Shown here piece after piece: positions 1 to 6,454 of a stretch of 7,297 nt of DNA (positions are counted from its first letter, which is position 1; the number at the start of each line of letters is the position of its first letter). The stretch lies in the NCBI GenBank assembly GCA_903889845.1, contig CAISZB010000237.1:1-7297 (forward strand). The letters run 5' to 3'. A program made the position numbers and the translations under genes. This DNA comes from an uncultured Verrucomicrobium sp. (lineage in GTDB: Bacteria; Verrucomicrobiota; Verrucomicrobiia; Methylacidiphilales; GAS474). The notes beneath the pieces were generated by a model, which did not search any database, had not been told where the DNA came from, and was given only the letters and a program-made list of their open reading frames with translations.

Positions 1-1
1 C

Positions 2-286
2 TGCATCGCCGTCGACCGCAACGGCTACCTGCCGACCCACAACGCGAAGTTCTCCCAACCCCAGGGAAGCGACCCGGCCTGGAACGCCGCCCATTGCCGC
101 AACCGGCGCCTGTTCAACGACCGCGTCGGCCTCGCCGCCGGGCGGAACACCCGCCCCTTCCTCCTCCAGCATTACCGGCGGGACATGGGAGGCGGGAACT
201 TCGTCCTGATGAACGACGTCTCCGCCCCGATCGTCGTCCAGGGACGGCACTGGGGCGGGCTGCGGATCGGCTATAAGCCGGAATAG
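2..286 (+). CDS. Methyl-accepting chemotaxis protein, C-terminal fragment
   Basis: This is the last 94 codons of a protein whose start lies outside the window; the frame is open from base 2 to the TAG at 284-286. The residues read as the C-terminal sensory module found in many methyl-accepting chemotaxis proteins: VDRNGYLPTHNAKFSQP near the left edge, then CRNRRLFNDRVG, NTRPFLLQHYRRDMGGG, and finally SAPIVVQGRHWGGLRIGY just before the stop. In those proteins this PAS/Cache-like module follows the signalling domain and probably binds a ligand or cofactor; the ligand cannot be told from sequence. The methyl-accepting signalling domain itself is not in the window, so the full architecture is inferred from the family. 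No chemotaxis partner gene is visible nearby. Confidence 0.8.
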   Translation, partial: CIAVDRNGYLPTHNAKFSQPQGSDPAWNAAHCRNRRLFNDRVGLAAGRNTRPFLLQHYRRDMGGGNFVLMNDVSAPIVVQGRHWGGLRIGYKPE

Positions 287-776
287 AGTCCCGCCACTTC
301 GTTGGGACGACCTAGGCTGTTCGTTCCGTCGCAGTCCATCCCTATGGGGAGAGACGGTCTTCCCGCGTGCCAGCAGGAGGCCTTCGTCAGTGTAAGGTTT
401 TCGGCAACAGCGATGAAGTAGAGAAGGTCACGGTGCTGCATACATTATGCCGAAATGGTATGGCTATGTAACAAAACGAGTATTGGCGCTAAGACTTGTC
501 GTTGAACTAGAATGGGTGAGAAAAAGTAAACGTGGTAACTGTCTGATGCAGAAAGAGAATTTCTTTCTGCGACGGACTGAGGGGGAAGCCTTGAGAATCA
601 AAAGTGACCACCTATTGGATAAAAAAGCGATCCGCAGCGGCCCGGGATGAATCCTCATCCGGACGTCTCTCTTTCCTCACTCGGGTTTCCGGATCGGGCT
701 TCTGCTTTCGGAAGAACCGGGTGCCGCCGCTGCGTCTGAAAGCAGGAAGCCTTCTCGGCATCCAAGTCGTCAAACC
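287..776. other. Gene-poor gap, lower G+C than its flanks
   Basis: About 490 bases with no convincing coding region. The part from roughly 400 to 630 is clearly more A/T-rich than everything around it, with runs such as AAAAAGTAAA and GGATAAAAAA. A 67-codon frame (447-650, +) and a 64-codon frame (464-658, -) are open here, but neither has a ribosome binding site nor resembles a family I recognise. Two small hairpins stand out: 548-570 (listed separately) and GGATGA/TCATCC at 645-660 with a 4-nt loop. The gap may hold the terminator of the upstream gene and the promoter of the TPR gene, but I cannot place either firmly. It could also be the remains of a decayed insertion or contain a small RNA. 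Confidence 0.5.
548..570. repeat. Perfect 9-bp inverted repeat (hairpin)
   Basis: The arms GCAGAAAGA (548-556) and TCTTTCTGC (562-570) are exact reverse complements around the 5-nt spacer GAATT. As RNA this would form a 9-bp stem. There is no T-run directly after it on either strand, so it is not a classic intrinsic terminator. It could be an operator, part of a small RNA, or a remnant terminal structure. The symmetry is directly visible; the function is unknown. Confidence 0.6.
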
Positions 777-1349
777 ATGAAGCACCGCAATGAATCTCCT
801 GATGGACGCAGGTCTTGGAGCGAGTCCGGGTGGGAGTACTGGAAACGATGGCAACGGGGGAGGAAAATTAGGAAAACGAGATGGGAGGTGCTCGATGAAA
901 TCGGCGACCGACTCGATGCCGGGTGTCAAGAGGAGGCCGCTCTCCTGATGCGGGAACTTTTTTCCCGGACGCGGTCGCGCATCGAGGAGGCAACCCCGTC
1001 CTGGGACGTCCTGACGAAGGCCGCCTACTGCCTGATGCGGTTGCGCCCGGAGACGGCGGTCCACTGGATCAACTACTCCTGCGCCCTGCGCTATTCGAAG
1101 GGAACCGAGGCGGCTCGCGCGGTGATGGAACTGGCGGCGGAGAAATTCCCGGGACACGGGGAAATCCGTTACGCGCTGGCCTGTTACCAGGTGGAAGCCG
1201 GCGAGGTCGAGGCGGCCAAGGAAAACCTCGGTCTGGCCCTGCTGCTCGATCCCTCGCTGAAGGCGCTGGCCTTGCAGGATGGGCGGCTCGATTCCCTCTG
1301 GGAGTACCTCCTTTCGGATCAGGGCGATTCGCTCCGATTGCGGAATTGA
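777..1349 (+). CDS. Small TPR-repeat protein of unknown function
   Basis: A 190-residue protein without signal peptide or membrane segment. Residues 1-45 are rich in Arg, Lys and Trp (for example WEYWKRWQRGRK at 19-30) and resemble no domain I know. From about residue 50 the sequence is helical and repetitive: 74-105, then 110-125 (EAARAVMELAAEKFPG) and 127-160, where RYALACYQVEAGEVEAAKENLGLALLLDPS is a typical TPR helix pair. The end, LKALALQDGRLDSLW (161-175), is a closing pattern often seen in short TPR proteins of Verrucomicrobia and Planctomycetes. ATG 777 is the only reasonable start, since the frame closes at a stop at 648-650 and has no good start between; no clear Shine-Dalgarno precedes it. 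TPRs mediate protein contacts, so a scaffold or chaperone-like role is possible but not shown. Its stop lies 5 nt before the lexA -35 box. Confidence 0.75.
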   Translation: MKHRNESPDGRRSWSESGWEYWKRWQRGRKIRKTRWEVLDEIGDRLDAGCQEEAALLMRELFSRTRSRIEEATPSWDVLTKAAYCLMRLRPETAVHWINYSCALRYSKGTEAARAVMELAAEKFPGHGEIRYALACYQVEAGEVEAAKENLGLALLLDPSLKALALQDGRLDSLWEYLLSDQGDSLRLRN

Positions 1350-1354
1350 GGGAG

Positions 1355-1383
1355 TTGACAACTTCCCCGAAAGTCATTATACA
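1355..1383 (+). promoter_or_regulatory. Sigma70-type promoter of the lexA-like gene
   Basis: A perfect -35 box TTGACA (1355-1360) is followed after exactly 17 nt by TATACA (1378-1383). A shifted -10, TACAAT (1380-1385), fits the consensus slightly better but with a 19-nt spacer. Either predicts transcription starting near 1390, almost on the ATG at 1392, so the message would be leaderless or nearly so unless translation begins at ATG 1419. The -10 box lies inside the palindrome 1369-1400, an arrangement expected for repression. Confidence 0.75.
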
Positions 1384-1400
1384 ATCGTATTATGACTTTC
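1369..1400. promoter_or_regulatory. 32-bp palindrome, candidate LexA auto-operator
   Basis: The left arm GAAAGTCATTATAC (1369-1382) and the right arm GTATTATGACTTTC (1387-1400) are reverse complements except for one position. Counting the central AATC, 14 of 16 paired positions match. The element covers the -10 box, the predicted transcription start and the ATG at 1392, so a protein bound here would block the polymerase. Self-repression through a promoter palindrome is the rule for LexA-type regulators. The sequence does not contain TGTTC-N4-GAACA, the motif I recall being reported for Verrucomicrobia LexA, so this may be a different specificity. The symmetry is seen; binding by the product of the next gene is inferred. 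Confidence 0.7.
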
Positions 1401-2075
1401 AATCCCGAGTCGTCGGCCATGCCGGAACCGGTCTTCGCCCTGAGCGGTTCCCAGCAGAAGGTCCTCGCCTTCATCGAGAAATACAGCGAGGAGAACCACC
1501 GCCCGCCGACGATCCGGGAGATCCAGAAGCATTGCGGCTTCGCCAGCCCCCGCGCCGTCTCCTACATCGTTGAAAAACTCGAAGCGGCCCAGCTCCTCCT
1601 CCGGGAGGCGCGGTCCCGGGGCCTCTTCTCGACGCGGAAACCGACGGTCCGGGCGCAGGGCTCCCCCCAGGCCTTCCAACTTCCCCTGTTCGACTCGATC
1701 CCGGCGGGATTCGCCGACCCGATCGAGGGGGGCGGCGTGATGGAGGCCCCGGCCACCCTCTCCTTCCTCCCCAGCACCCTCGGTGTCGCCGACCCGCAGC
1801 GGGCCTTCGCGGTGAAGGTGAAGGGGGAGAGCATGATCGGGGCGGGGATCTTCGACGGGGACGTCGTGGTGCTCGAAAAGAAGCCCGCCGCGCCCGGCGA
1901 CATCGTCGCCGCCCTCATCGACGGGGAGTGCACCCTCAAGCGGCTCCATCAGCGCCGGGGGCAGTATTACCTCCAGGCGGAGAACCCCGCCTATCCCGAC
2001 CTCGAACCGGTCGAGGAATTGAGCGTCCAGGGAGTCGTCGTCGGGGTTTTGCGGCGGTACGCGAACGCGGCCTGA
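1392..2075 (+). CDS. lexA: LexA-family autocleavable repressor (S24 peptidase)
   Basis: A 227-residue protein with a LexA plan. Residues 17-75 form the winged helix DNA-binding domain: LSGSQQKVLAFIEKY, then RPPTIREIQKHCGF, with ASPRAVSYIVEKLEA as recognition helix. Residues 97-225 are the S24 peptidase domain. The self-cleavage bond is Ala105-Gly106 in SIPAGF, the nucleophile is Ser147 in KGESM and the general base is Lys183 in TLKRL; the Ser-Lys spacing is about that of E. coli LexA. In the family, RecA filaments on damaged DNA trigger cleavage and derepress SOS genes. ATG 1392 gives the longest form but lies inside the promoter palindrome; ATG 1419 (MPEPVF, 218 aa) is a real alternative and starts closer to where other LexA proteins begin. 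Neither has a clear Shine-Dalgarno. It could be a second, specialised LexA paralogue rather than the global SOS regulator. Confidence 0.88.
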   Translation: MTFNPESSAMPEPVFALSGSQQKVLAFIEKYSEENHRPPTIREIQKHCGFASPRAVSYIVEKLEAAQLLLREARSRGLFSTRKPTVRAQGSPQAFQLPLFDSIPAGFADPIEGGGVMEAPATLSFLPSTLGVADPQRAFAVKVKGESMIGAGIFDGDVVVLEKKPAAPGDIVAALIDGECTLKRLHQRRGQYYLQAENPAYPDLEPVEELSVQGVVVGVLRRYANAA

Positions 2076-2087
2076 TTTCATCGCCTG

Positions 2088-2133
2088 TACCGTATAAATG
2101 CCCATTGCCAAGAAAGGGAAATGCCTTACCGTA
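2088..2133. repeat. Two heptamers repeated in mirrored order before mcsB
   Basis: In the 67-nt gap between lexA and mcsB, TACCGTA occurs at 2088-2094 and 2127-2133, and AAATGCC at 2096-2102 and 2119-2125. Each pair is separated by a single T, and the order is reversed in the second copy: TACCGTA-T-AAATGCC, 16 nt, AAATGCC-T-TACCGTA. All copies are in the same orientation, so this is not an inverted repeat. The last copy lies within the 8-bp palindrome CCGTACGG (2129-2136) that runs into the mcsB ribosome binding region. A TATAAA (2093-2098) could be a -10 box, but no -35 fits it well. A regulator binding site is possible. Confidence 0.4.
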
Positions 2134-2142
2134 CGGGGGTAA

Positions 2143-3267
2143 GTGAAGATCGCCAATCTACTCCAGACCAGCAGCGAATGGTTGCACGGGGATAGTGGTG
2201 GGGCCGGAAACAAGGTGGTGCTTTGCACCCGCGTCCGGCTCGCCCGGAACCTCAACCATCACCCGTTTCCCGGCTGGGCGAAGAAGGCGGAACGGGAACG
2301 GATCCTCTCGATCATCCAGCCCGCCGTCCTCTCCCTGCCCGAGATGGGCCAGGCCGTCGTGTGCGATTCGATGGACCATTTCTCCCCCTTGGAAAAGCAG
2401 GTCCTCGTGGAGCAGCATCTTATCAGCCGCGAACACGCGGCGAAGAGCGCCGGGAGCGGCCTCGCGGTGAACAAGCCGCGCACGCTCAGCGTCATGATCA
2501 ACGAGGAGGACCACCTCCGCCTCCAGGTCTTCCGCGCCGGGCTCCAGTTGAAGACCCTCTGGAAGATGGCCGACAAGATCGACAGCGAGCTCGACGAGCA
2601 GCTCGACTTCGCCTTCTCCCCCCAGATCGGCTACCTCACCGCCTGCCCCACCAACGTCGGGACCGGCATGCGCGCCTCCGTGATGATGCACCTCCCGGCC
2701 CTGGTGCTGAAGGAGCAGATCGGGCAGATCATCAAGGCGGTGAACCGGATCGGCCTCGCCGTCCGCGGCCTCTACGGGGAGGGGACCGAGGCCCTGGGCA
2801 ACCTCTTCCAGGTCTCCAACCAGATGACCCTCGGCGAGAGCGAGACGGCGATCATCGAGCGCCTCCAGAAGGTCATCACCCAGATCATCGACCACGAGGA
2901 AAACGCCCGCGTCACCCTCCTGCAGGAGAAGGCCCGCGTCGTCGCCGACCAGGTGGGCCGTGCCTACGGCATCGTCCGGCAGTCCTACGCCATGTCGTCG
3001 AAGGAGGCGCTGAATCTTCTCTCCCTCCTCCGCTTCGGCGCCGACCTGGGGATGTTCCCCGCGCCGTGCCGGATGGCGATCGACGAGTGCTTCATCAAGA
3101 CGCAGCCCGCCCACCTCCAGCTCGATTACGACCGGAAGCTGACCACCGAGGAGCGCGACGGCATCCGTTCCGATTTCCTCCGCGACCATTTGAAGGACGT
3201 CCCCCCGCCCGATTGCAGCAAGCTGGGAACGGCGACCCCTCCCCCCTCACCCGAAAGCACATCATGA
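2143..3267 (+). CDS. mcsB: Protein arginine kinase McsB
   Basis: McsB transfers phosphate from ATP to arginine side chains of proteins in the cytoplasm and so marks them for ClpC-ClpP. The 374 residues cover the whole guanido-kinase fold. VVLCTRVRLARNL (25-37) is the typical opening; MINEEDHLRLQ (118-128) carries the catalytic acidic residues; CPTNVGTGMRAS (168-179) holds the active-site Cys168, equivalent to Cys167 of B. subtilis; RGLYGEGTEA (208-217) is another family signature. RDGIR (338-342) resembles the RDxxRA motif said to bind phosphoarginine allosterically in McsB. The last 20 residues (Pro/Ser/Thr-rich) exceed the usual end. The start is GTG 2143, preceded by GGGGG at 2135-2139, a poor Shine-Dalgarno; the N-terminal alignment supports it. 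The stop overlaps the clpC ATG (ATGA), indicating translational coupling. No mcsA or ctsR accompanies it in the window. Confidence 0.95.
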   Translation: MKIANLLQTSSEWLHGDSGGAGNKVVLCTRVRLARNLNHHPFPGWAKKAERERILSIIQPAVLSLPEMGQAVVCDSMDHFSPLEKQVLVEQHLISREHAAKSAGSGLAVNKPRTLSVMINEEDHLRLQVFRAGLQLKTLWKMADKIDSELDEQLDFAFSPQIGYLTACPTNVGTGMRASVMMHLPALVLKEQIGQIIKAVNRIGLAVRGLYGEGTEALGNLFQVSNQMTLGESETAIIERLQKVITQIIDHEENARVTLLQEKARVVADQVGRAYGIVRQSYAMSSKEALNLLSLLRFGADLGMFPAPCRMAIDECFIKTQPAHLQLDYDRKLTTEERDGIRSDFLRDHLKDVPPPDCSKLGTATPPPSPESTS

Positions 3268-5846
3268 ACAACTTCACCCCCCGCGCCCAGCAGGTCCTCT
3301 CCCTCGCACGGAAAGAGGCCGACCGCTTCAACCACAATTACGTGGGTACGGAGCACCTCCTCCTCGGCCTCATCAAGCTGGGGCAGGGGGTCGCCGTCAA
3401 CGTGCTGCAAAAGATGGGCGTCGATCTCGACACTGTCCGCAACGAGGTGGAGAAGCAGGTCGGCACCGGCCCGGAATCGAAGGTCTCCGGGAACATCCCC
3501 TACACGCCCCGCGTGAAGAAGGTCCTGGCCCTCGCGGGCAAGGAGGCGAAGGCCCTCAACCACAGCTACGTCGGCACGGAACACATCCTCCTCGGCCTCC
3601 TGCGGGAAGGCGAAGGCGTTGCCGCCCGCGTCCTGAAGAGCCTGGAGATCGACCTCGAACGCGCCCGGAACGAGATTTTGAAGGAGCTCGACCCCAACTT
3701 CACCGCCCCCGAGTCGGGCGGCGGCGAGGAGGAGCCGGGCGGCGAGCCCGCCTCCGCCGGGTCCCCCGGGGAGCAGGGCGGCAAGAAGGAGGTCAAGACC
3801 CCCGCGTTGAAGTCGTTCGGCCGCGACCTCACCGAAGTCGCGCGCAAGGGCGAACTCGACCCCGTCATCGGCCGCGCGAACGAGATCGAGCGGGTCGTCC
3901 AGATCCTCTGCCGCCGCACGAAGAACAACCCCGTCCTCATCGGCGAGGCGGGCGTCGGCAAGACCGCGATCGTCGAGGGCCTGGCCCAGGAGATCGCCGC
4001 CGGGAACGTCCCGGAACTGCTCCGCGACAAGAAAGTCATCACCCTCGACCTCGCCCTCATGGTCGCCGGGACGAAGTACCGCGGCCAGTTCGAGGAACGG
4101 ATCAAGGCCGTCATGGAGGAGATCCGCAAGGCGAAGAACGTCCTCCTCTTCATCGACGAGCTCCACACCATCGTCGGCGCCGGTTCGGCCGAAGGCGCGA
4201 TGGACGCGTCGAACATCATCAAGCCCGCCCTCTCCCGCGGGGAACTGCAGTGCATCGGCGCGACGACGCTGACCGAATACCGGAAGTACATCGAGAAGGA
4301 CTCCGCCCTGGAGCGCCGCTTCCAGACCGTCACCGTCGAGGCCCCGAGCGTCGCCGACACGATCCTCATCCTCCAGGGCCTCAAGTGCAAGTACGAGGCC
4401 CATCACAAGGCGAAGTACACCGACGACGCGATCAACGCCGCCGCGCGCCTCTCCGACCGCTACCTCACCGGGCGCTTCCTCCCCGACAAGGCAATCGACG
4501 TCATGGACGAGGCCGGGGCCCGCGCCCGGATCGCCGCCACGATGCGCCCGCCCGACGTGAAGGAGATCGAGGGCGAACTGGGCGAGATCCGCAATCGGAA
4601 GGACGCCAGCATCAAGGCGCAGGACTTCGAGAAAGCCGCCGCCCTCCGCGACAAGGAGAAGGAGGCGAAGGAAAAGCTCGAGGCGATCCTCGCCGAATGG
4701 CGCCTGAAGCGGGACGAGCAGGAAGTCGCCGTCACCGAGGACGACATCATGCACATCGTCTCGAAGTGGACCGGCGTCCCGATCTCCCGCGTCACGCAGA
4801 AGGACCGTGAGAAGCTCCTCCGCGTCGCCGACGAGCTCAAGGGGAAGGTCATCGGCCAGGACGAGGCCGTGGCCGCTCTCGGCAAGGCCCTGCGCCGTTC
4901 CCGCGCCGATCTCAAGGATCCCAAGCGGCCCATCGGCTCCTTCGTCTTCCTGGGGCCGACCGGCGTCGGCAAGACGATGCTGGCGAAGACCCTCGCCGAG
5001 CACATCTTCGGCAGCGCCGAGGCCCTCATCCAGATCGACATGTCGGAGTACATGGAGAAGTTCAACGTCTCCCGGCTCATCGGCTCGCCTCCCGGCTACG
5101 TCGGTTATGAGGAGGGGGGCCAGCTTACCGAGCGGGTCCGCCGCCGCCCCTACAGCGTCGTCCTCTTCGACGAGGTCGAGAAGGGCCACCCCGACGTCTG
5201 GAACATCCTGCTCCAGATCCTCGAAGACGGCATCGTCACGGACAGCCTGGGCCGGAAGATCGACTTCCGGAACACGATCATCATCATGACCTCCAACGTC
5301 GGGGCCGACACCGGCTTCAACAAGGGGGCCCTGGGCTTCACCGCCAGCAAGGACGAGGCGACCTACGAGCAGATGAAGGAGCGGATGCTTGAGCAGATGA
5401 AGAAGACCTTCAAGCCCGAGTTCCTCAACCGCCTCGACGACCTGATCGTCTTCCGTTCGCTGAACAAGGTCGATATGACGAAGATCGTCGAACTCGAAGT
5501 CGGCAAGGTCTCCACGCGGCTCGAAAACCGGCAGCTCCGGATCAAGCTCAGCCAGGAGGCGACCGACTTCCTCATCGACAAGGGCTACGACCCCGCCTAC
5601 GGCGCCCGGCCCCTGCGCCGCGCCGTCGAGCGGTACCTGGAAGACCCCCTCGCCGAGGAACTCCTCAAGGGGAACATCAAGGAATCGCAGCTCATCGAAG
5701 TCACCTTCAAGCCGAAGGAGAAGGACGAGTCGGAAACGAAGGAGCAGCGCGACCTCCGCGAGAAGGACGCGAAGGAAGGGGAACTGATCTTCGTCCCCAT
5801 CGACGATCCGGCCCCCGCTTCCCCGTCGGCTTCCTCCTCGTCCTGA
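3264..5846 (+). CDS. clpC: ClpC, AAA+ unfoldase of the Clp protease
   Basis: An 860-residue HSP100 ATPase that unfolds proteins and feeds them to ClpP. Two ClpN repeats (3-65 and 79-140) each contain the GTEH motif; Glu30 and Glu106 match the glutamates that bind phosphoarginine in B. subtilis ClpC. A Gly/Glu/Pro-rich linker (148-178) follows. AAA module 1 has Walker A GEAGVGKT (227-234), Walker B LLFIDE (294-299) and arginines RR (351-352). The middle domain has a UVR-like helix ([19 protein letters not shown], 454-472), where adaptors such as McsA bind in relatives. AAA module 2 has Walker A GPTGVGKT (564-571) and Walker B VVLFDE (632-637). LGF at 690-692 is the likely ClpP-docking loop. 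Residues 815-860 form a highly charged, then Ser/Pro/Ala-rich tail longer than usual. ATG 3264 overlaps the mcsB stop and exactly fits the family start. Confidence 0.96.
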   Translation: MNNFTPRAQQVLSLARKEADRFNHNYVGTEHLLLGLIKLGQGVAVNVLQKMGVDLDTVRNEVEKQVGTGPESKVSGNIPYTPRVKKVLALAGKEAKALNHSYVGTEHILLGLLREGEGVAARVLKSLEIDLERARNEILKELDPNFTAPESGGGEEEPGGEPASAGSPGEQGGKKEVKTPALKSFGRDLTEVARKGELDPVIGRANEIERVVQILCRRTKNNPVLIGEAGVGKTAIVEGLAQEIAAGNVPELLRDKKVITLDLALMVAGTKYRGQFEERIKAVMEEIRKAKNVLLFIDELHTIVGAGSAEGAMDASNIIKPALSRGELQCIGATTLTEYRKYIEKDSALERRFQTVTVEAPSVADTILILQGLKCKYEAHHKAKYTDDAINAAARLSDRYLTGRFLPDKAIDVMDEAGARARIAATMRPPDVKEIEGELGEIRNRKDASIKAQDFEKAAALRDKEKEAKEKLEAILAEWRLKRDEQEVAVTEDDIMHIVSKWTGVPISRVTQKDREKLLRVADELKGKVIGQDEAVAALGKALRRSRADLKDPKRPIGSFVFLGPTGVGKTMLAKTLAEHIFGSAEALIQIDMSEYMEKFNVSRLIGSPPGYVGYEEGGQLTERVRRRPYSVVLFDEVEKGHPDVWNILLQILEDGIVTDSLGRKIDFRNTIIIMTSNVGADTGFNKGALGFTASKDEATYEQMKERMLEQMKKTFKPEFLNRLDDLIVFRSLNKVDMTKIVELEVGKVSTRLENRQLRIKLSQEATDFLIDKGYDPAYGARPLRRAVERYLEDPLAEELLKGNIKESQLIEVTFKPKEKDESETKEQRDLREKDAKEGELIFVPIDDPAPASPSASSSS

Positions 5847-5851
5847 GGAGG
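5845..5851 (+). promoter_or_regulatory. Shine-Dalgarno of the cupin gene, overlapping the clpC stop
   Basis: GAGGAGG at 5845-5851 is a near-perfect ribosome binding site and shares its first two bases with the TGA of clpC (5844-5846). It stands 6 nt before ATG 5858, which decides in favour of this start over the in-frame TTG at 5852, which would directly abut the site. The arrangement indicates translation from the clpC message. Confidence 0.8.
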
Positions 5852-5857
5852 TTGCCG

Positions 5858-6286
5858 ATGGCGACGACCGCCGCCGACGTGATTGCCCGCCTCGGGATGG
5901 TGCCCCATCCCGAAGGCGGGCATTTCGTTGAGGTCTGGCGGGGCCCCGAGTCGAGCCCCGGAGGACGGCGGACGGCCTCCCTCATCTATTTCCTGCTGCG
6001 GGAGGGGGAACGGTCCCGCTGGCACGCCGTCGATGCCTCCGAGGTCTGGCTGTGGCATGCCGGGGACCCCCTTGAGCTCGCCGTGGCCCCCGCCGCGGGA
6101 GGGGAGCCGACGCTCCACCGGTTGGGTGGCGATAATCTTGCTTACCAGGCCGTCGTGCCGCCGGGGGACTGGCAGCGGGCGCGGAGTCTCGGCGCTTGGT
6201 CCCTGGTCAGTTGTGTTGTCGCGCCCGCCTTTCATTACGAGGGGTTTACGATTGCCGCCCCGGGATGGAAACCCGGCGTTCAATAA
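5858..6286 (+). CDS. DUF985 / Cupin_5 family protein
   Basis: A 142-residue cytoplasmic protein that matches the Cupin_5 (DUF985) family over its full length. Hallmarks are LGMVPHPEGGHFVEVWR (12-28), ASLIYFLLREGERSRWHAVDASEVWLWHAGDPLEL (read in parts over 40-74, with SRWH at 53-56 and HAGDPLEL at 67-74), VVPPGDWQ (99-106) and LVSCVVAPAFHYEGF (116-130). Members have a single beta-barrel and are usually annotated only as cupins; some are discussed as sugar-binding or epimerase-like, but no reaction is firmly known to me, so none is assigned. It begins 11 nt after clpC with an excellent ribosome binding site and is therefore probably the last gene of the mcsB-clpC operon. Whether it shares a function with protein quality control or is merely carried along cannot be told. 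Confidence 0.85.
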   Translation: MATTAADVIARLGMVPHPEGGHFVEVWRGPESSPGGRRTASLIYFLLREGERSRWHAVDASEVWLWHAGDPLELAVAPAAGGEPTLHRLGGDNLAYQAVVPPGDWQRARSLGAWSLVSCVVAPAFHYEGFTIAAPGWKPGVQ

Positions 6287-6297
6287 AAAGTTTTTAT
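6260..6297 (+). terminator. Possible weak terminator at the end of the cupin gene
   Basis: A 5-bp stem CCGGG/CCCGG (6260-6264 and 6272-6276, 7-nt loop) lies in the last codons, and 14 nt further on is the perfect palindrome ATAAAAAGTTTTTAT (6283-6297), which includes the TAA stop and a T5 run. The distance between stem and T-run is too long for a classic intrinsic terminator, so this is only a candidate. A second small stem, CTCCC/GGGAG (6303-6307 and 6317-6321), follows without a T-run. Confidence 0.25.
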
Positions 6298-6330
6298 CCC
6301 CTCTCCCAAACGTTACGGGAGTGTCATCAA

Positions 6331-6415
6331 ATTGTAACAATCTCCCCCCACTCTGCCCTCCGTCGGAGCGCGAAGTGCGCCCCGGTTTATAAACAAATCA
6401 GGCTTGTTCGGGGCG
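6331..6415. repeat. Cluster of short inverted repeats in the porin leader
   Basis: Four symmetric elements lie in a row: ATTGT-A-ACAAT (6331-6341), CTCC-GTC-GGAG (6358-6368), GCGC-GAAGT-GCGC (6368-6380) and CGCCCCG (6378-6384) with CGGGGCG (6409-6415). The last encloses a second, inner pair, AACAA (6392-6396) and TTGTT (6404-6408), so that a bulged 12-bp stem can form. TATAAA at 6388-6393 could be the porin -10 box, but no good -35 is seen 17 nt upstream. The elements may be operator sites or a structured 5' leader of the porin message. Confidence 0.4.
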
Positions 6416-6448
6416 GCTGGGGATTCCCGGTTTTCCGAGCAGGCTTAA

Positions 6449-6454
6449 AAGGAG
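6449..6454 (+). promoter_or_regulatory. Ribosome binding site of the porin gene
   Basis: AAGGAG at 6449-6454 lies 10 nt before GTG 6465 and 19 nt before the next in-frame ATG (6474). The spacing favours GTG as the start, which also gives the usual MKN-type signal peptide opening. Confidence 0.7.

Noticed and set aside
318..329. TGTTCGTTCCGT as a possible Verrucomicrobia-type LexA box.
   Set aside because: Only the left half TGTTC is present; the matching GAACA at the required spacing is missing.
447..650. Small + strand ORF of 67 codons in the low-G+C gap.
   Set aside because: It has no Shine-Dalgarno and no recognisable motif, and it contains the 9-bp inverted repeat; the length is expected by chance.
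612..1361. A 249-codon minus-strand frame opposite the TPR gene.
   Set aside because: The + strand gene has clear TPR helices. The minus frame has no domain, and its start lies within the lexA promoter region.
2158..3189. A 343-codon minus-strand frame opposite mcsB.
   Set aside because: It has the same compositional signature of a shadow frame and no family resemblance, while the + strand codes for an intact McsB.
2223..3263. The clpC frame is open for about 347 codons upstream across mcsB, giving an apparent 1207-residue protein.
   Set aside because: The extension is Pro/Arg/Gly-rich out-of-frame reading of mcsB, typical of high G+C DNA. ClpC proteins start exactly at the [10 protein letters not shown] of ATG 3264, and mcsB itself is fully conserved in the other frame.
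3126..5189. A 687-codon open frame on the minus strand opposite clpC.
   Set aside because: Its product is a low-complexity Leu/Asp/Glu/Val/Gly mix mirroring clpC codon bias, with no recognisable domain or ribosome binding site.
5852..5857. In-frame TTG start for the cupin, two codons upstream.
   Set aside because: It directly abuts the Shine-Dalgarno GAGGAGG, leaving no spacing; ATG 5858 has an ideal 6-nt gap.
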